NCBI GenBank assembly: GCA_945921235.1
Contig: CAMEKH010000004.1
Coordinates: 1 to 49,072, forward strand
Source: an uncultured Prevotellaceae bacterium
GTDB taxonomy: Bacteria > Bacteroidota > Bacteroidia > Bacteroidales > Muribaculaceae
Length of the DNA stretch: 49,072 nt
Direction of reading: 5' to 3'
The notes under the pieces were generated by a model. It had not been told where the DNA came from and did no database searches. It saw nothing but the letters and a program-made list of their open reading frames with translations. How positions within the stretch are numbered: the first letter of the stretch is position 1; every line of letters starts with the position of its first letter. The translations under genes were made by a program, and so were the position numbers. This document shows positions 18,308 to 29,464 of the stretch, one piece after another.

Positions 18308-19810
<1,503 letters not shown>

Positions 19811-19866
19811 TCACGAAATCTATTGGTTGTTTGTTCCTTTTGTTTCTCAGTTTTTGTTTTTTCTTT

Positions 19867-20949
19867 TTAGAAGTGCAAGCCGTAGACTACCACTAAGGTC
19901 ATCAGCACAAGGTTGAACAAGCCTATGGGCATGAGATATTTCCACTCAAGCGCAAGGAGCTGGTCGATACGCACACGCGGGAACGACCACTTGAACCAAA
20001 TGATAATGAACGACACAAAGAATGCCTTTCCTATGAACCACACCACCGAGGGTATATAGTCCATTATGGCATTGAAGCCTTCCCAACCCGGAACGTGAAA
20101 CGGCATCCAACCGCCCAAGAACATAAGCGATGCTATTCCCGACACAATAAACAGGTTAAGATACTCGGCAAGATAGAAGAATCCGAAATGGATTCCCGAA
20201 TACTCCGTGTGATAGCCCGCCGTAAGCTCATGCTCTGCCTCAGGAAGGTCAAACGGACCACGGTTTGTTTCACCGGTAGCTGCTATCAAATATATGATGA
20301 ATGCTATCACAGCAGGTAAATGTCCCTTGAAGATAAACCACCCGTCGGCTTGTGCCTCAACAAGTCCGGTAATCGACATCGTTCCGGCAAATACTACCAT
20401 CGTCATTATCGATAGTCCCACCGACAACTCATAGCTTATCATCTGTGCTCCGCTTCGCATCGCACCAATCAGGGTATACTTGTTGTTGCTCGACCAGCCG
20501 GCAAGCAATATTCCAAGAACGCCTATCGACGATGCCGCTATCATAAAGAACACTCCGATATTGAAATCAATGATTTGCAAGCCTTTTCCCCACGGCAACA
20601 CGGCAAACGACAGCATCGATGCCACAATCACCAAATAGGGAGCAAGAGCAAAGAGAAAACGGTCGATATTCTCAAGTCGGATAAGCTCCTTGATGAGAAT
20701 CTTAAACATATCGGCAAAGCTCTGAAGCACGCCCCACGGACCTACACGCATCGGGCCCAGACGGCACTGAAACCATGCGCACAATTTTCGCTCATAGAAA
20801 ATGTAGAACAGAGCAAGCACCGAATAGACTGCAAGCAACAATACGCCGATTATCACGCACTCTACCACTGTGGCTGCCCAACTCGGCATCACACTCTCAA
20901 GTAGGTTATCAAACCAATTTGTCAACACGCCAAAATCAAATATATTCAT
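19867..20949 (-). CDS. nuoH: NADH-quinone oxidoreductase subunit H
   Basis: 360 residues with eight hydrophobic helices. NuoH links the quinone site to the membrane arm. Conserved parts are '[20 protein letters not shown]', '[13 protein letters not shown]', '[16 protein letters not shown]' and '[20 protein letters not shown]', the acidic loop near the quinone channel. It lies 39 bases after nuoCD and is followed by atpD rather than nuoI. Confidence 0.96.
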   Translation of the reverse strand: MNIFDFGVLTNWFDNLLESVMPSWAATVVECVIIGVLLLAVYSVLALFYIFYERKLCAWFQCRLGPMRVGPWGVLQSFADMFKILIKELIRLENIDRFLFALAPYLVIVASMLSFAVLPWGKGLQIIDFNIGVFFMIAASSIGVLGILLAGWSSNNKYTLIGAMRSGAQMISYELSVGLSIMTMVVFAGTMSITGLVEAQADGWFIFKGHLPAVIAFIIYLIAATGETNRGPFDLPEAEHELTAGYHTEYSGIHFGFFYLAEYLNLFIVSGIASLMFLGGWMPFHVPGWEGFNAIMDYIPSVVWFIGKAFFVSFIIIWFKWSFPRVRIDQLLALEWKYLMPIGLFNLVLMTLVVVYGLHF

Positions 20950-20988
20950 TTCGCTTTATTGTTTCTTAATTACTATATTGAGTTTTAT

Positions 20989-22629
20989 TTATCGGTCGAT
21001 GTCGGGTATCACATAGTCGAGCGAAGCCGTTATCGTGATAAGGTCGGCAATCTTGTAATTACTGCATGTGAGGTCAACTACTCCTATCAAGTTCAAGCAC
21101 GGACTATTGAAGTGCATACGATAGGGATTCTTGCCTCCGTCGCTCTCAATGTACACTCCAAATGCTCCTCGGCTGGCTTCAACCTGCTGGAACCAATGTC
21201 CTACAGGCAACTTAATGAGCTTCGGCACTTTTGGTGCACAATATTCATTGCCTTCCTCACGCTCAAGCATATCGCAAAGCTGTTCGAGCAGGCTCACACA
21301 CTGCTCTATCTCGCGCATACGCACCATGTAGCGAGCAAAGCTGTCGCCGGCACTTTCGAGCACTTCATCGAATTTCAACTCGCTGTAGATTGAATAAGGC
21401 GAATGCTTGCGCACATCGCAGCTGTAGCCTGTAGCACGAGCCGATGGTCCGGTAATACCATAGTTGATTGCCTCGGCTTTGGTCATCACGCCCACGCCTT
21501 TTGTCCTTGTCTGAGCAATAACATTGCCGGTGAACAACTTGTGATATTCCTTCAAGCGCTCGGGCATTATTGCACATAGTTCACGCACATCTTTTATAAA
21601 ATCGGGGTGAACATCGGCTACTACACCGCCTATTACATTATAGTGAAGAGACATTCGTGCGCCACAAGTCTTATCAAAGATGTCAAGTATCTGCTCACGC
21701 TCGCGGAAACCGTAGAAGAATGCCGTAGTTGCTCCCATATCCATTGTCATACAGCCGTAGGACAGCAGGTGCGACGACAGACGCATCAATTCGTCCATCA
21801 TCACGCGTATAATCTGAGCACGACGCGGCACCTCTATGCCAAGAGCCTTCTCAATGCAGAGGCAGAGGCAGTGACGATTCTGATGCGCCGACATATAGTC
21901 AAGACGGTCGGTGTACATCAACGTCTGAGGATAAGAGTGCGATTCACACAGCTTCTCAATGCCTCGATGAATATATCCGGGCACCGGAACCACGCGTTTC
22001 ACCGTCTCTCCGTCAATAAGGGTGCGCAAGCGCATCACACCGTGGGTCGAAGGGTGCTGCGGACCGAAATTCACCACATAATCATCGGCTTCAAAGAGTT
22101 TATATTCCTTTTTCTCCACTTCTCCGTTCTCATTCTCAACGTAAGTCACCGAGTCGTCCTCATTCTCTTCGAGATTCAGACGAATAGGATTTATTTCGGG
22201 ATTGGCATCATAGTCCTTGCGGAGCGGATAACCTACCCAATCGTTGCGAAGGAAAAGCCTACGCATATCAGGGTGACCGATAAACACTATTCCATAGAAA
22301 TCGAAGACTTCACGTTCTTGCAACAATGCCACCTTCCACAAGTCAGACACACTGTGCAACATGGGGTTCTCTCTATCGGCTGTGGTCACTTTCACCTCGA
22401 GCATTGCCCTTGTGGCTGTCGAAGTCAGCTCATAGATGCAACCGAGCGACTCTTTCCAGTCCACTCCTATCACGGCTACGAGATAATCAAAATTCAGGTC
22501 AGCGTCGTTCTTCAGTTGCTCGGCGAGAGCACGCCATTCACCGGCGGCTACACTCACGCGAAGCACTTCGCCGTCCTCGAAAGTGGCTGAAGGACACAAT
22601 TTGCCGATTTTTTCTTTTAAATCCACCAT
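20989..22629 (-). CDS. nuoCD: NADH-quinone oxidoreductase fused subunits C/D
   Basis: 546 residues. Residues ~1-150 are NuoC (VFDFYGIVFIGHPDMRRLFL). An acidic linker (~150-175, EENEDDSVTYVENENGEVEK) joins NuoD (FGPQHPSTHGVMRLRTLIDG, RIEK-type 'GYIHRGIEKLCESHSY', final DYVIPDIDR). The fusion is usual in Bacteroidetes. NuoD carries the quinone-site His and Tyr and holds the site next to cluster N2 of NuoB. Confidence 0.96.
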   Translation of the reverse strand: MVDLKEKIGKLCPSATFEDGEVLRVSVAAGEWRALAEQLKNDADLNFDYLVAVIGVDWKESLGCIYELTSTATRAMLEVKVTTADRENPMLHSVSDLWKVALLQEREVFDFYGIVFIGHPDMRRLFLRNDWVGYPLRKDYDANPEINPIRLNLEENEDDSVTYVENENGEVEKKEYKLFEADDYVVNFGPQHPSTHGVMRLRTLIDGETVKRVVPVPGYIHRGIEKLCESHSYPQTLMYTDRLDYMSAHQNRHCLCLCIEKALGIEVPRRAQIIRVMMDELMRLSSHLLSYGCMTMDMGATTAFFYGFREREQILDIFDKTCGARMSLHYNVIGGVVADVHPDFIKDVRELCAIMPERLKEYHKLFTGNVIAQTRTKGVGVMTKAEAINYGITGPSARATGYSCDVRKHSPYSIYSELKFDEVLESAGDSFARYMVRMREIEQCVSLLEQLCDMLEREEGNEYCAPKVPKLIKLPVGHWFQQVEASRGAFGVYIESDGGKNPYRMHFNSPCLNLIGVVDLTCSNYKIADLITITASLDYVIPDIDR

Positions 22630-22683
22630 TTATTATAAAGTATATATCTGTTTCTAAAAAAGATTTTCTATCTCTCTGCTTAT

Positions 22684-23295
22684 TTATTTCATTGCTTCGG
22701 CTTCCTCAGGGTGCTTTGCAAGGAAATCCTTGATTTTCTCCTGTCGGTTCACGCCTCCGAAGAATCGCTCCACCTTCATCTTGCGCTGAAGTTGCATCAA
22801 GCCATAGAACATAGCCTCTGGACGAGGAGGACAGCCGGGTATATACACATCTACGGGCAATATCTTGTCGATTCCTTCAACCACACAATACGAGCCTTTG
22901 AATGGTCCGCCCGATACCGTGCAACCGCCGCAGGCTATCACATATTTAGGCTCTGCCATCTGCTCATAAAGACGCATAAGCACCGGTGCCATGCGGTGTA
23001 CGATTGTTCCCTGCACCATTATGTAATCGGCTTGGCGAGGCGAGTTTCGCGCCACTTCAAATCCGAATCGTGCCATGTCGTGACGTGCCGCCCCAAGGTG
23101 CATAAATTCTATCGCACAGCAGCTCGTACCGAAGCACAATGGCCACAGCGAGTTGGCTCGTCCCCAGTTGATAAGTCGGTCGATTGAGCCTACCACCACG
23201 TTAGCTCCCGAGGCATTAAGCTCTTCTACCAATTTGTCGATGTATTCGTTATCCTTGAAGTCTTCCTTCTTCATTCCTTTTATGCTCACTTCCAT
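22684..23295 (-). CDS. nuoB: NADH-quinone oxidoreductase subunit B, cluster N2
   Basis: 203 residues. The N2 ligands are in '[13 protein letters not shown]', '[13 protein letters not shown]' and '[12 protein letters not shown]'. I chose the ATG at 23295 ([13 protein letters not shown]) because AAAGGAG lies seven bases upstream, a rare strong Shine-Dalgarno site here. The longer frame from 23316 would add seven residues. The gene overlaps the end of nuoA by 10 bases. Confidence 0.95.
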   Translation of the reverse strand: MEVSIKGMKKEDFKDNEYIDKLVEELNASGANVVVGSIDRLINWGRANSLWPLCFGTSCCAIEFMHLGAARHDMARFGFEVARNSPRQADYIMVQGTIVHRMAPVLMRLYEQMAEPKYVIACGGCTVSGGPFKGSYCVVEGIDKILPVDVYIPGCPPRPEAMFYGLMQLQRKMKVERFFGGVNRQEKIKDFLAKHPEEAEAMK

Positions 23296-23660
23296 TGCAA
23301 TGCTCCTTTCCGCCAAGCGTATGCCAAGCCTAAAATTAATACACAGAGGAATACTCCTACACTGATAAGCCCGTCAGGACCTAAACTGCGGCAGATTGCC
23401 GCCCAAGGGAATAAAAATACGGTTTCGACGTCGAACATCAGAAACAGAATTGCAAAGAGGTAATAACCCACTTTGAATTGCATCATACTTTCTCCACGAG
23501 TTTCCACACCGCACTCATAGGCCTTTCCTTTCTGTAGCGAGAACGACCGCGGTGATATTAGCCCGGCTATGACGAGTGCCGCAGCCACCAGACCGAGACC
23601 GGTGATGAGCGCCACTACCATCAGAGTTGTGCTTTGAATACCGAATACTGATAATTCCAT
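23286..23660 (-). CDS. nuoA: NADH-quinone oxidoreductase subunit A
   Basis: 124 residues and three membrane helices. Signature parts are '[13 protein letters not shown]', with the loop Cys that nears the quinone site, and '[19 protein letters not shown]'. It is the first gene of the - strand energy block, with 487 bases of non-coding DNA upstream. Confidence 0.95.
   Translation of the reverse strand: MELSVFGIQSTTLMVVALITGLGLVAAALVIAGLISPRSFSLQKGKAYECGVETRGESMMQFKVGYYLFAILFLMFDVETVFLFPWAAICRSLGPDGLISVGVFLCVLILGLAYAWRKGALQWK
23303..23309 (-). promoter_or_regulatory. Strong Shine-Dalgarno site of nuoB
   Basis: AAAGGAG on the - strand lies seven bases before ATG 23295, inside the end of nuoA. 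Most genes in this window lack such a site. It fixes the nuoB start and may allow reinitiation after nuoA. Confidence 0.6.
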
Positions 23661-24147
23661 AAAGTTTATTTTACTTTTTTATAATTTTTCTTTCACTTGA
23701 TTTTTATCTAAAAACGAAAAAAATGAGCTTCGAGCTTGGACTTAAAGTTTCCGTCTTTTGTCCTTTCACTCCTACTGCCCACTTTCATCAACCTGCAATG
23801 CCGAATGCCCGAAATTTCCATGGCGCAAAATATTACACCACTGAACCGAAATCTTTCCATCAGTTTTCAGGCAAATCCGCTCAAATATGCAAGTTTTCTG
23901 TTTCATATCAGACATTATTCTCAATGTGTATTATAATGCATAAGCATTTCATTATCTTTGCATTAACTATAACGTAGCAGTGCAAGATAATGAAAAGTCG
24001 TTTTTTCGCAGTGCAAATATACAAAATCTTTTTCGTTTCTCACCCACTTATAGCAAATTAATTATTGGCTTTTTTACTACTAAATTATGACATATCACTA
24101 TTTTTAGCGATTGCCGTTATCCTCCGAATGTACTACCTTTGCACTCC
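23661..24147. other. Divergent control region between nuoA and the TonB receptor gene
   Basis: No credible gene is visible; two short + strand frames here (84 and 66 codons) have no protein-like features. The region holds a -7-like TATATTTG on the - strand (24014-24021), a TATCTTTG on the + strand (23953-23960), the receptor promoter (24111-24141) and an inverted repeat (23951-23962 with 23981-23991). If 24014-24021 starts nuoA transcription, its leader is about 345 bases long. Confidence 0.45.
24111..24141 (+). promoter_or_regulatory. Promoter of the TonB receptor gene
   Basis: TTGC (24111-24114), a 19-base spacer and TACCTTTG (24134-24141) fit the Bacteroidetes promoter well. The ATG follows six bases after the -7 box, which places the transcription start at or next to the start codon. 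Confidence 0.7.
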
Positions 24148-26436
24148 ATGAAACACATAATTCTACACTATGCCGTCTGTGCCGCTTTGTCGGTAATATC
24201 AGTTTCGGCTTTTGCCTCCGAGCACCCCGACAGCATCGAGCACGAAATTTGCCTCGATGAGCTTTCTGTGACCGCTATCAAGCAGGGTTCTCAGCTCGAC
24301 TACCAAGCCGTGTCGGCTACTTCCATCGCTCGCCGTGAAATCGAATCGCTGCAAATCTCCGATGCTAAAGCGGCAAGCAACCTTGTGCCTAATTTCTTTA
24401 TGCCCGACTACGGCTCACGCATCACTTCGTCAATCTATGTGCGAGGTCTCGGTGCTCGCATCGACCAACCTGCCGTGGGGCTGAACATCGATAATGTTCC
24501 TATTATGAATAAAGACAATTACGACTTCGACCTCCCCGACATTGACCGAATTGAGATGCTGCGCGGCTCGCAAAGCACGCTCTTCGGCAGGAACACAATG
24601 GGCGGACTTATCAATATCTACACTCTATCGCCTATGACATTCCAAGGATTCCGAGCATCGGCAGGATATGCTTCGGGAAATACGTTCAAAGCTGCAGCTT
24701 CCTTCTATGCCAAGCCTCACAATCGTCTCGGACTATCGCTTACGGCGTTCTACCGCTCCGTCGGTGGATTCTTCACCAATGCTTTCAATGGCGAAAAGTG
24801 CGACCATGAGAAGCAAGTCGGCGGCAGGACAAAACTGCAATGGCGCCCTTCATCAATTGTCAGCATCGACAATGTGCTATCACTATCTTTAGTGAGACAA
24901 GGCGGTTATCCCTACGAATTGGTGAACCAAGCCATCAGCAACTTGCCCGACGATGAGCATAAAATCAGCCGATATAATGTGGGTGAAATAAGCTATAACG
25001 ACACTTGCTTCTACCGCCGCACAAGTGTTTGCGACGGACTGACGGTGAGTGCCGACTTGGGTGGAGCACGCCTCTCGAGCATCACAAGCTACCAATTTAT
25101 CGACGACAATATGACGCTCGACCAAGATTTCCTCCCGGCGTCCTATTTCACACTCACACAAGCAAAACGCGAGCACACCGTCACGCAAGATTTTATCGCA
25201 AAAAGCACTTCTCTATCAAAATATGCTTGGCTTGCCGGCTTATTCGGATTCTACACGTCGTGCCACACGCACGCTGCGGCCAATCTACTCAACGATGGCA
25301 TTCACCAACTTATTGAGAATAAATATAATGCCAATTTCAGCGACAATAAGATTTATTGGGACAGCCGCCGATTCATTCTCGGCAGCAATTTCAAGACTTC
25401 AAACTATGGCTTGGCTTTTTATCACCAAAGTTCGCTACATATCGGTCGCTTGAACTTGCTCGCCGGAGTACGTTTCGACTATGAACACACTGCGCTCGAC
25501 TATTTAAGCGAATGCAGCACCGGATATACCGCCCGCCGCACTGCCGACGGCTCCACTTTAGCTCACGTAGATGTGAATATCAACGACCCGGGCAGCCTCT
25601 CGCAATCATTCTTTGAGGTTATCCCCAAATTGTCGGTCACATACGATGTTCCCTCAGCTATAAAAGCTCGAATTTATGCATCGGCGGCTAAAGGCTACAA
25701 AGCCGGTGGCTTCAACACCCAGATGTTCTCCGACGTGTTGCAACAACGCATAATGAACACTATGGGCGTTGGCTCTTCATATAACGTCGATGAAATCATC
25801 ACCTACAAGCCCGAGCATAGCTGGACATTCGAAGCGGGAACACATGCCGAGTGGCTCAACAGCCGCCTTCACACCGATTTATCGGTGTTCTACATTCATT
25901 GCACCGACCAACAGCTCACGGTGTTCCCCGACGGCAACACCACCGGTAGGATTATGACTAATGCAGGCAAAACACGCAGCTGGGGCATAGAACTTTCTCT
26001 GAAAGCCAATCCTATGCAAAACCTCGACTTGGCAATGAGTTTCGGTTTCACAGATGCCCGTTTTATCGATTTTTATGACGGAAAAGAAGATTTTTCAGGA
26101 AAATTCATTCCTTATGCTCCGCAAAACACTATCTTTGCAAGTGCCAACTACAGATTTGACGTAAATAAAGGACCGTTTAAGCACATCGACATCGGTGTCA
26201 ACACTCGCACCGCAGGAAAAATCTATTGGAATGAGCAGAACAATGTGCACCAGAATTTATATGCACTGCTCGGTGCCACAGTGAGCTTTGCAGGAAGCAA
26301 TTTCGCCCTCGATTTTTGGGGCGAGAACCTCACCGACACCAATTACAAGACGTTCTATTTCATGTCAATCAACAACACTTTCCTCCAGCGGGGAAAGCCG
26401 TTGCAAATAGGAGCTACATTGAAAATCAACATTTAA
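24148..26436 (+). CDS. TonB-dependent outer-membrane receptor
   Basis: 762 residues from ATG 24148 (MKHIILHYAVCAALSVISVS, then AFA: a signal peptide); a TTG nine bases earlier is less likely. Plug domain, residues ~40-155: 'SSIYVRGLGARIDQPAVGLN', 'DLPDIDRIEMLRGSQSTLFG' and 'RNTMGGLINIYT'. The rest is a 22-strand-type barrel with alternating hydrophobic strands, for example 'PEHSWTFEAGTHAEW' and 'RTAGKIYWNEQNNVH'. There is no N-terminal carboxypeptidase-like domain, so it is a siderophore/cobalamin-type receptor and not a SusC homologue. The substrate cannot be told; nearest in style are iron-chelate receptors. A lipoprotein gene follows 80 bases downstream. Confidence 0.85.
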   Translation: MKHIILHYAVCAALSVISVSAFASEHPDSIEHEICLDELSVTAIKQGSQLDYQAVSATSIARREIESLQISDAKAASNLVPNFFMPDYGSRITSSIYVRGLGARIDQPAVGLNIDNVPIMNKDNYDFDLPDIDRIEMLRGSQSTLFGRNTMGGLINIYTLSPMTFQGFRASAGYASGNTFKAAASFYAKPHNRLGLSLTAFYRSVGGFFTNAFNGEKCDHEKQVGGRTKLQWRPSSIVSIDNVLSLSLVRQGGYPYELVNQAISNLPDDEHKISRYNVGEISYNDTCFYRRTSVCDGLTVSADLGGARLSSITSYQFIDDNMTLDQDFLPASYFTLTQAKREHTVTQDFIAKSTSLSKYAWLAGLFGFYTSCHTHAAANLLNDGIHQLIENKYNANFSDNKIYWDSRRFILGSNFKTSNYGLAFYHQSSLHIGRLNLLAGVRFDYEHTALDYLSECSTGYTARRTADGSTLAHVDVNINDPGSLSQSFFEVIPKLSVTYDVPSAIKARIYASAAKGYKAGGFNTQMFSDVLQQRIMNTMGVGSSYNVDEIITYKPEHSWTFEAGTHAEWLNSRLHTDLSVFYIHCTDQQLTVFPDGNTTGRIMTNAGKTRSWGIELSLKANPMQNLDLAMSFGFTDARFIDFYDGKEDFSGKFIPYAPQNTIFASANYRFDVNKGPFKHIDIGVNTRTAGKIYWNEQNNVHQNLYALLGATVSFAGSNFALDFWGENLTDTNYKTFYFMSINNTFLQRGKPLQIGATLKINI

Positions 26437-26516
26437 AACAGCGATAACAGCATTTTAATTATCAATTCTTATAACTAATAAAAGAAACAAACAAACAAAT
26501 TATTTTTTAATTAATT

Positions 26517-27374
26517 ATGAAGAAATATTTATCAATTCTTTCGTTTATCCTCGTTTTTACTATGTCGTCGTGCCTTAATAACGATGGCGAGCAAGAGAAC
26601 AAGCAGTCGCTCAATGTGAAATGCTTCAACAAAATCACTACTACCGACGGCTCTAAAATCACCGAAGCAAACTACTATGTGGAATTCGATTTCATTGCCA
26701 ACACAGTAGCGATTACTACTTCCGACAACGAAATAAGTTCTTCAACTTATAAAATTGTCGGTTTGTCATTATCTGCCAGCGGCAACAAGGGATATTATTT
26801 CAGCTCATCGGCTCCTAAAGTCACCGATATGCAGGGTAATGTAATTCAGAACTTGAGAATCACCGACTTCTATGGTCAGTACACCGGCACAACTATTAAA
26901 TTCCGCTATTCAGTCAACGGCTCATCGAGCGTCTACGCCTCGCCTATTGAAGATAAATACAACTACGCAAGCACCTTAGTGTTTTCAACCGACGAGGAAC
27001 AACCTTTTACTTGGGACTCTGCAACTTACATGCTCACCTACAAACTCAGCGACGCCGATGCTAAAGCATGGGCTGCCAACTTGACAATAAAGAATGTGAA
27101 ATTCGATGAAAGAATGCCTATAGTTATCTCGGAGATGAAACTTGAAAATATCACCGTGACTCCTACAGTTCAGGGGCTTAAACTCTCGGCGGACAATATA
27201 ATTCCGATTATGGGCTCGGTGCCGCAGGAAAGATACTCTATCACCGAACTTCAAGGCACTGTGTCGCCTAATTTCTCCATCTCCGAACTGTTTTTGAACG
27301 AGAGTGTCGACCTCACTTTCAAGTGCATGGGAAAGGCCGTACAAGCTAAGGCTTATATCTACAAACGCAACTAA
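26517..27374 (+). CDS. Lipoprotein of unknown function
   Basis: 285 residues with a lipoprotein signal (residues 1-19, ...FTMSSC, Cys19). The rest is beta-rich and polar, with patterns such as 'YYVEFDFIANTVAITTSDNE' and 'YGQYTGTTIKFRYSVNGSSS' and a basic tail. I recognise no known domain. It is probably cotranscribed with the TonB receptor (80-base gap, same strand, terminator after it), so it may be an outer-membrane partner that helps capture the same substrate. Base composition is somewhat more A/T-rich than its neighbours. Confidence 0.65.
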   Translation: MKKYLSILSFILVFTMSSCLNNDGEQENKQSLNVKCFNKITTTDGSKITEANYYVEFDFIANTVAITTSDNEISSSTYKIVGLSLSASGNKGYYFSSSAPKVTDMQGNVIQNLRITDFYGQYTGTTIKFRYSVNGSSSVYASPIEDKYNYASTLVFSTDEEQPFTWDSATYMLTYKLSDADAKAWAANLTIKNVKFDERMPIVISEMKLENITVTPTVQGLKLSADNIIPIMGSVPQERYSITELQGTVSPNFSISELFLNESVDLTFKCMGKAVQAKAYIYKRN

Positions 27375-27400
27375 TCCGATTTTCGATAACAACAAAATAA

Positions 27401-27447
27401 AAAAATGCCCCTGCCGTCCACAGTTAGTTGAGCGACAGGGCATTTTT
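27401..27447. terminator. Bidirectional terminator between convergent genes
   Basis: AAAAATGCCCCTGCCG (27401-27416) pairs imperfectly with CGACAGGGCATTTTT (27433-27447). A-run and T-run flank it, so it can end both the lipoprotein gene and the ZIP transporter gene. Confidence 0.8.
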
Positions 27448-27454
27448 CTTTATC

Positions 27455-28258
27455 TTAAAAGAGCAATAACCCTCCTGCCATTATTGCCATGCCTGCCACC
27501 ACTCCTATTATGGCACAATGATGATGCCCATATTGCTCGGCACTCGGCAGAAGTTCATCAAAGGAGATATACACCATGATTCCCGCCACAAGGGCAAGTA
27601 ATAGCGCACCAATCACTGGATTCCAGAACGGGAGCAGAAATGCCGCACCCACACCGGCGCCAAGAGGCTCGGCAAGCCCGGTCAGGAATGAATAGCGCAG
27701 AGCTTTCCGCTTATCGCCTGTTGCATAGTATATAGGCACCGACACCGCCACACCCTCGGGAATATTATGAATGGCTATTGCCACAACAATAGGCAATGCC
27801 ACCTCTATCCCATCAAGAGCCGCCACAAACGTGGCAAGACCTTCAGGAAAATTATGAATCCCTATGGCAAGAGCCACCATCACTCCCGCACGCTTAATGT
27901 GGTGATTATGCCCCGAGCGGTCATTTAGTTCGCCATAATTATGCATCTCATGCGGATTTTCATCTTCGGGAATTAGGTAATCGATAGCCGCAATCAGCAA
28001 CACTCCGGCAAAAAACGCCGCCAGCGCATACACCTCGGGAAGCTTCCCTTGAAATATACTCGAAAGCGATTCAATGCTCTCGGGGAGTAAGTCCATGAAC
28101 GACACATACACCATTACACCGCCCGAAAGTCCCAATGCTCCCGAAAGGAAACGGGTGTTTGTGGCCTTGGCAAAAAATGCGAGTAGACTGCCTATCCCCG
28201 TTGATAATCCCGCAACCAGCGTCAGCCCCAATGCCATAATTATTGCTTGAATATCCAT
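27455..28258 (-). CDS. zupT: ZIP family metal transporter (ZupT-like)
   Basis: 267 residues and eight membrane helices. The binuclear metal site is visible as HNFPEG (135-140) and HNIPEG (164-169), the ZupT signatures. A His-rich loop (HEMHNYGELNDRSGHNHH, about 103-120) lies between helices 3 and 4. It imports zinc, and possibly iron or manganese, across the inner membrane. It is a single-gene unit with a TACATTTG box upstream. No metal-regulator gene is adjacent. Confidence 0.92.
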   Translation of the reverse strand: MDIQAIIMALGLTLVAGLSTGIGSLLAFFAKATNTRFLSGALGLSGGVMVYVSFMDLLPESIESLSSIFQGKLPEVYALAAFFAGVLLIAAIDYLIPEDENPHEMHNYGELNDRSGHNHHIKRAGVMVALAIGIHNFPEGLATFVAALDGIEVALPIVVAIAIHNIPEGVAVSVPIYYATGDKRKALRYSFLTGLAEPLGAGVGAAFLLPFWNPVIGALLLALVAGIMVYISFDELLPSAEQYGHHHCAIIGVVAGMAIMAGGLLLF

Positions 28259-28311
28259 AGTATATACACTTTTTTAATAAATTTTACATGCTAAAATGTC
28301 ATAAAACTCCG

Positions 28312-28344
28312 CAAATGTAAAAAAAATAAGCTAAATTAGCGCAA
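28312..28344 (-). promoter_or_regulatory. Candidate promoter of zupT
   Basis: On the - strand, TACATTTG (28312-28319) is an exact -7 box. TTGC at 28341-28344 is a possible -33 element with a 21-base spacer. Confidence 0.45.
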
Positions 28345-28446
28345 TAATTTTCAGGCGATTCTGATTTCGCACCTTTTTACTTTGCTGAAAAGAATCAGTC
28401 TTTGCCTCATTTCTATCGTTATTTTGTATTAGAACAACCACTGAAA

Positions 28447-29004
28447 ATGGCATCACAAAAGCAATACAATGAAGATGAAATTATCGAGCAATTGCACAAT
28501 CCGAGCAAGTGCCGAGATGCCTTCACACAAGTGATTGCTCACTACAGCGAGCCGCTTTACTGGCAAATTCGTCGCATGGTTATCGACCACGACGATACCA
28601 ACGACTTGCTACAGAACACTTTCTTAAAGGCATGGACCAATATCGACAATTTTCGAGGCGATGCAAAATTGTCTACTTGGCTCTACAAAATTGCTATCAA
28701 CGAATCAATCACTTTCATCAACAAAGAAAAAGCGAAAAACAATGTGTCGCTCAACGATGAGTCTTTCCTCATCGACAACCTCCAAGCCGATGATTGGTTC
28801 GACGGCGACGACATAAAGCTTCGCCTCCAAAAAGCCATCAACCAACTGCCTGAGAAGCAACGACTTGTATTTAATATGCGATATTTCGACGAAATGAAAT
28901 ATGAGGAGATGAGCGATATTCTCGGCACTTCGGTTGGCGCACTAAAAGCCTCCTACCACCACGCCTTGAAAAAAATTGAGCAATTTTTTTCGTCTAACGA
29001 TTAA
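28447..29004 (+). CDS. ECF-type RNA polymerase sigma factor
   Basis: 185 residues from ATG 28447 (MASQKQYNEDEIIEQL); the frame is open upstream, but that part is not protein-like. Sigma region 2 spans ~25-95 (DLLQNTFLKAWTNIDNFRGD, STWLYKIAINESI) and region 4 ~127-180 (LPEKQRLVFNMRYFDEMKYE, then 'LGTSVGALKASYHHALKKIE', a helix-turn-helix). It directs RNA polymerase to stress promoters. The next two genes encode a membrane protein and an exported protein, the usual make-up of an envelope-stress circuit. Confidence 0.92.
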   Translation: MASQKQYNEDEIIEQLHNPSKCRDAFTQVIAHYSEPLYWQIRRMVIDHDDTNDLLQNTFLKAWTNIDNFRGDAKLSTWLYKIAINESITFINKEKAKNNVSLNDESFLIDNLQADDWFDGDDIKLRLQKAINQLPEKQRLVFNMRYFDEMKYEEMSDILGTSVGALKASYHHALKKIEQFFSSND

Positions 29005-29037
29005 ACCTTTTCTACTCTAATCAGTCAAACAAGCGAA

Positions 29038-29436
29038 ATGAAAGAGAAAAGCGACATATTATTAAAGATTGGCAAAGATGCAGGATTTAAAGTCCCGGAG
29101 AACTATTTCTCCGATTTTGCCGAAAAAATGGCAAGCTCTCTGCCCGAGCAAGAAATCAAGCCTCTGCCCGAGCCTACACTCTGGCACAAGGTAAGACCTT
29201 TCGTCTACATGGCGGCAATGTTTGCAGGTGTGTGGTGCATGATGCAGATGTTCAATGGCATTGGGACAAAAGAGAAAGGAATATATAACCCCGACATAGT
29301 GGCAGGTTTCCAAAACGAAGCTAATGTCGATGATTTTATGCTCCACGGTGATGTGTCGGAGTATGACATTCTCACCTACGAGGATAGCGTCGCTGCCGAC
29401 GACTTGGGAAGCATCGCTGATACCTCGGCTCATTAA
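29038..29436 (+). CDS. Probable membrane anti-sigma factor
   Basis: 132 residues. Cytoplasmic residues 1-50 have 'GFKVPENYFSDFAEKMASSL', a 'vPenYF..f' pattern found in small Bacteroidetes proteins encoded after ECF sigma genes. One membrane helix spans ~53-72 (RPFVYMAAMFAGVWCMMQMF). The remaining ~60 residues are acidic and should be periplasmic. I see no zinc-binding anti-sigma motif. Assignment as anti-sigma factor rests on topology and position (33 bases after the sigma gene). Confidence 0.65.
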   Translation: MKEKSDILLKIGKDAGFKVPENYFSDFAEKMASSLPEQEIKPLPEPTLWHKVRPFVYMAAMFAGVWCMMQMFNGIGTKEKGIYNPDIVAGFQNEANVDDFMLHGDVSEYDILTYEDSVAADDLGSIADTSAH

Positions 29437-29464
29437 ATCACTTTTTTATTTCAACTTAGCAATT

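Noticed and set aside
21607-22590. 327-codon open frame on the + strand opposite nuoCD
   Set aside because: Shadow of a strongly biased coding sequence; His/Tyr-rich and without any recognisable family.
23723-23977. 84-codon + strand frame in the nuoA-receptor gap
   Set aside because: Composition is not protein-like, it has no start signal, and promoter-like elements and an inverted repeat lie in or next to it.
29324-29464. Upstream extension of the Spy/CpxP-like gene
   Set aside because: It overlaps the anti-sigma gene and lacks protein character; the signal peptide begins at ATG 29465.
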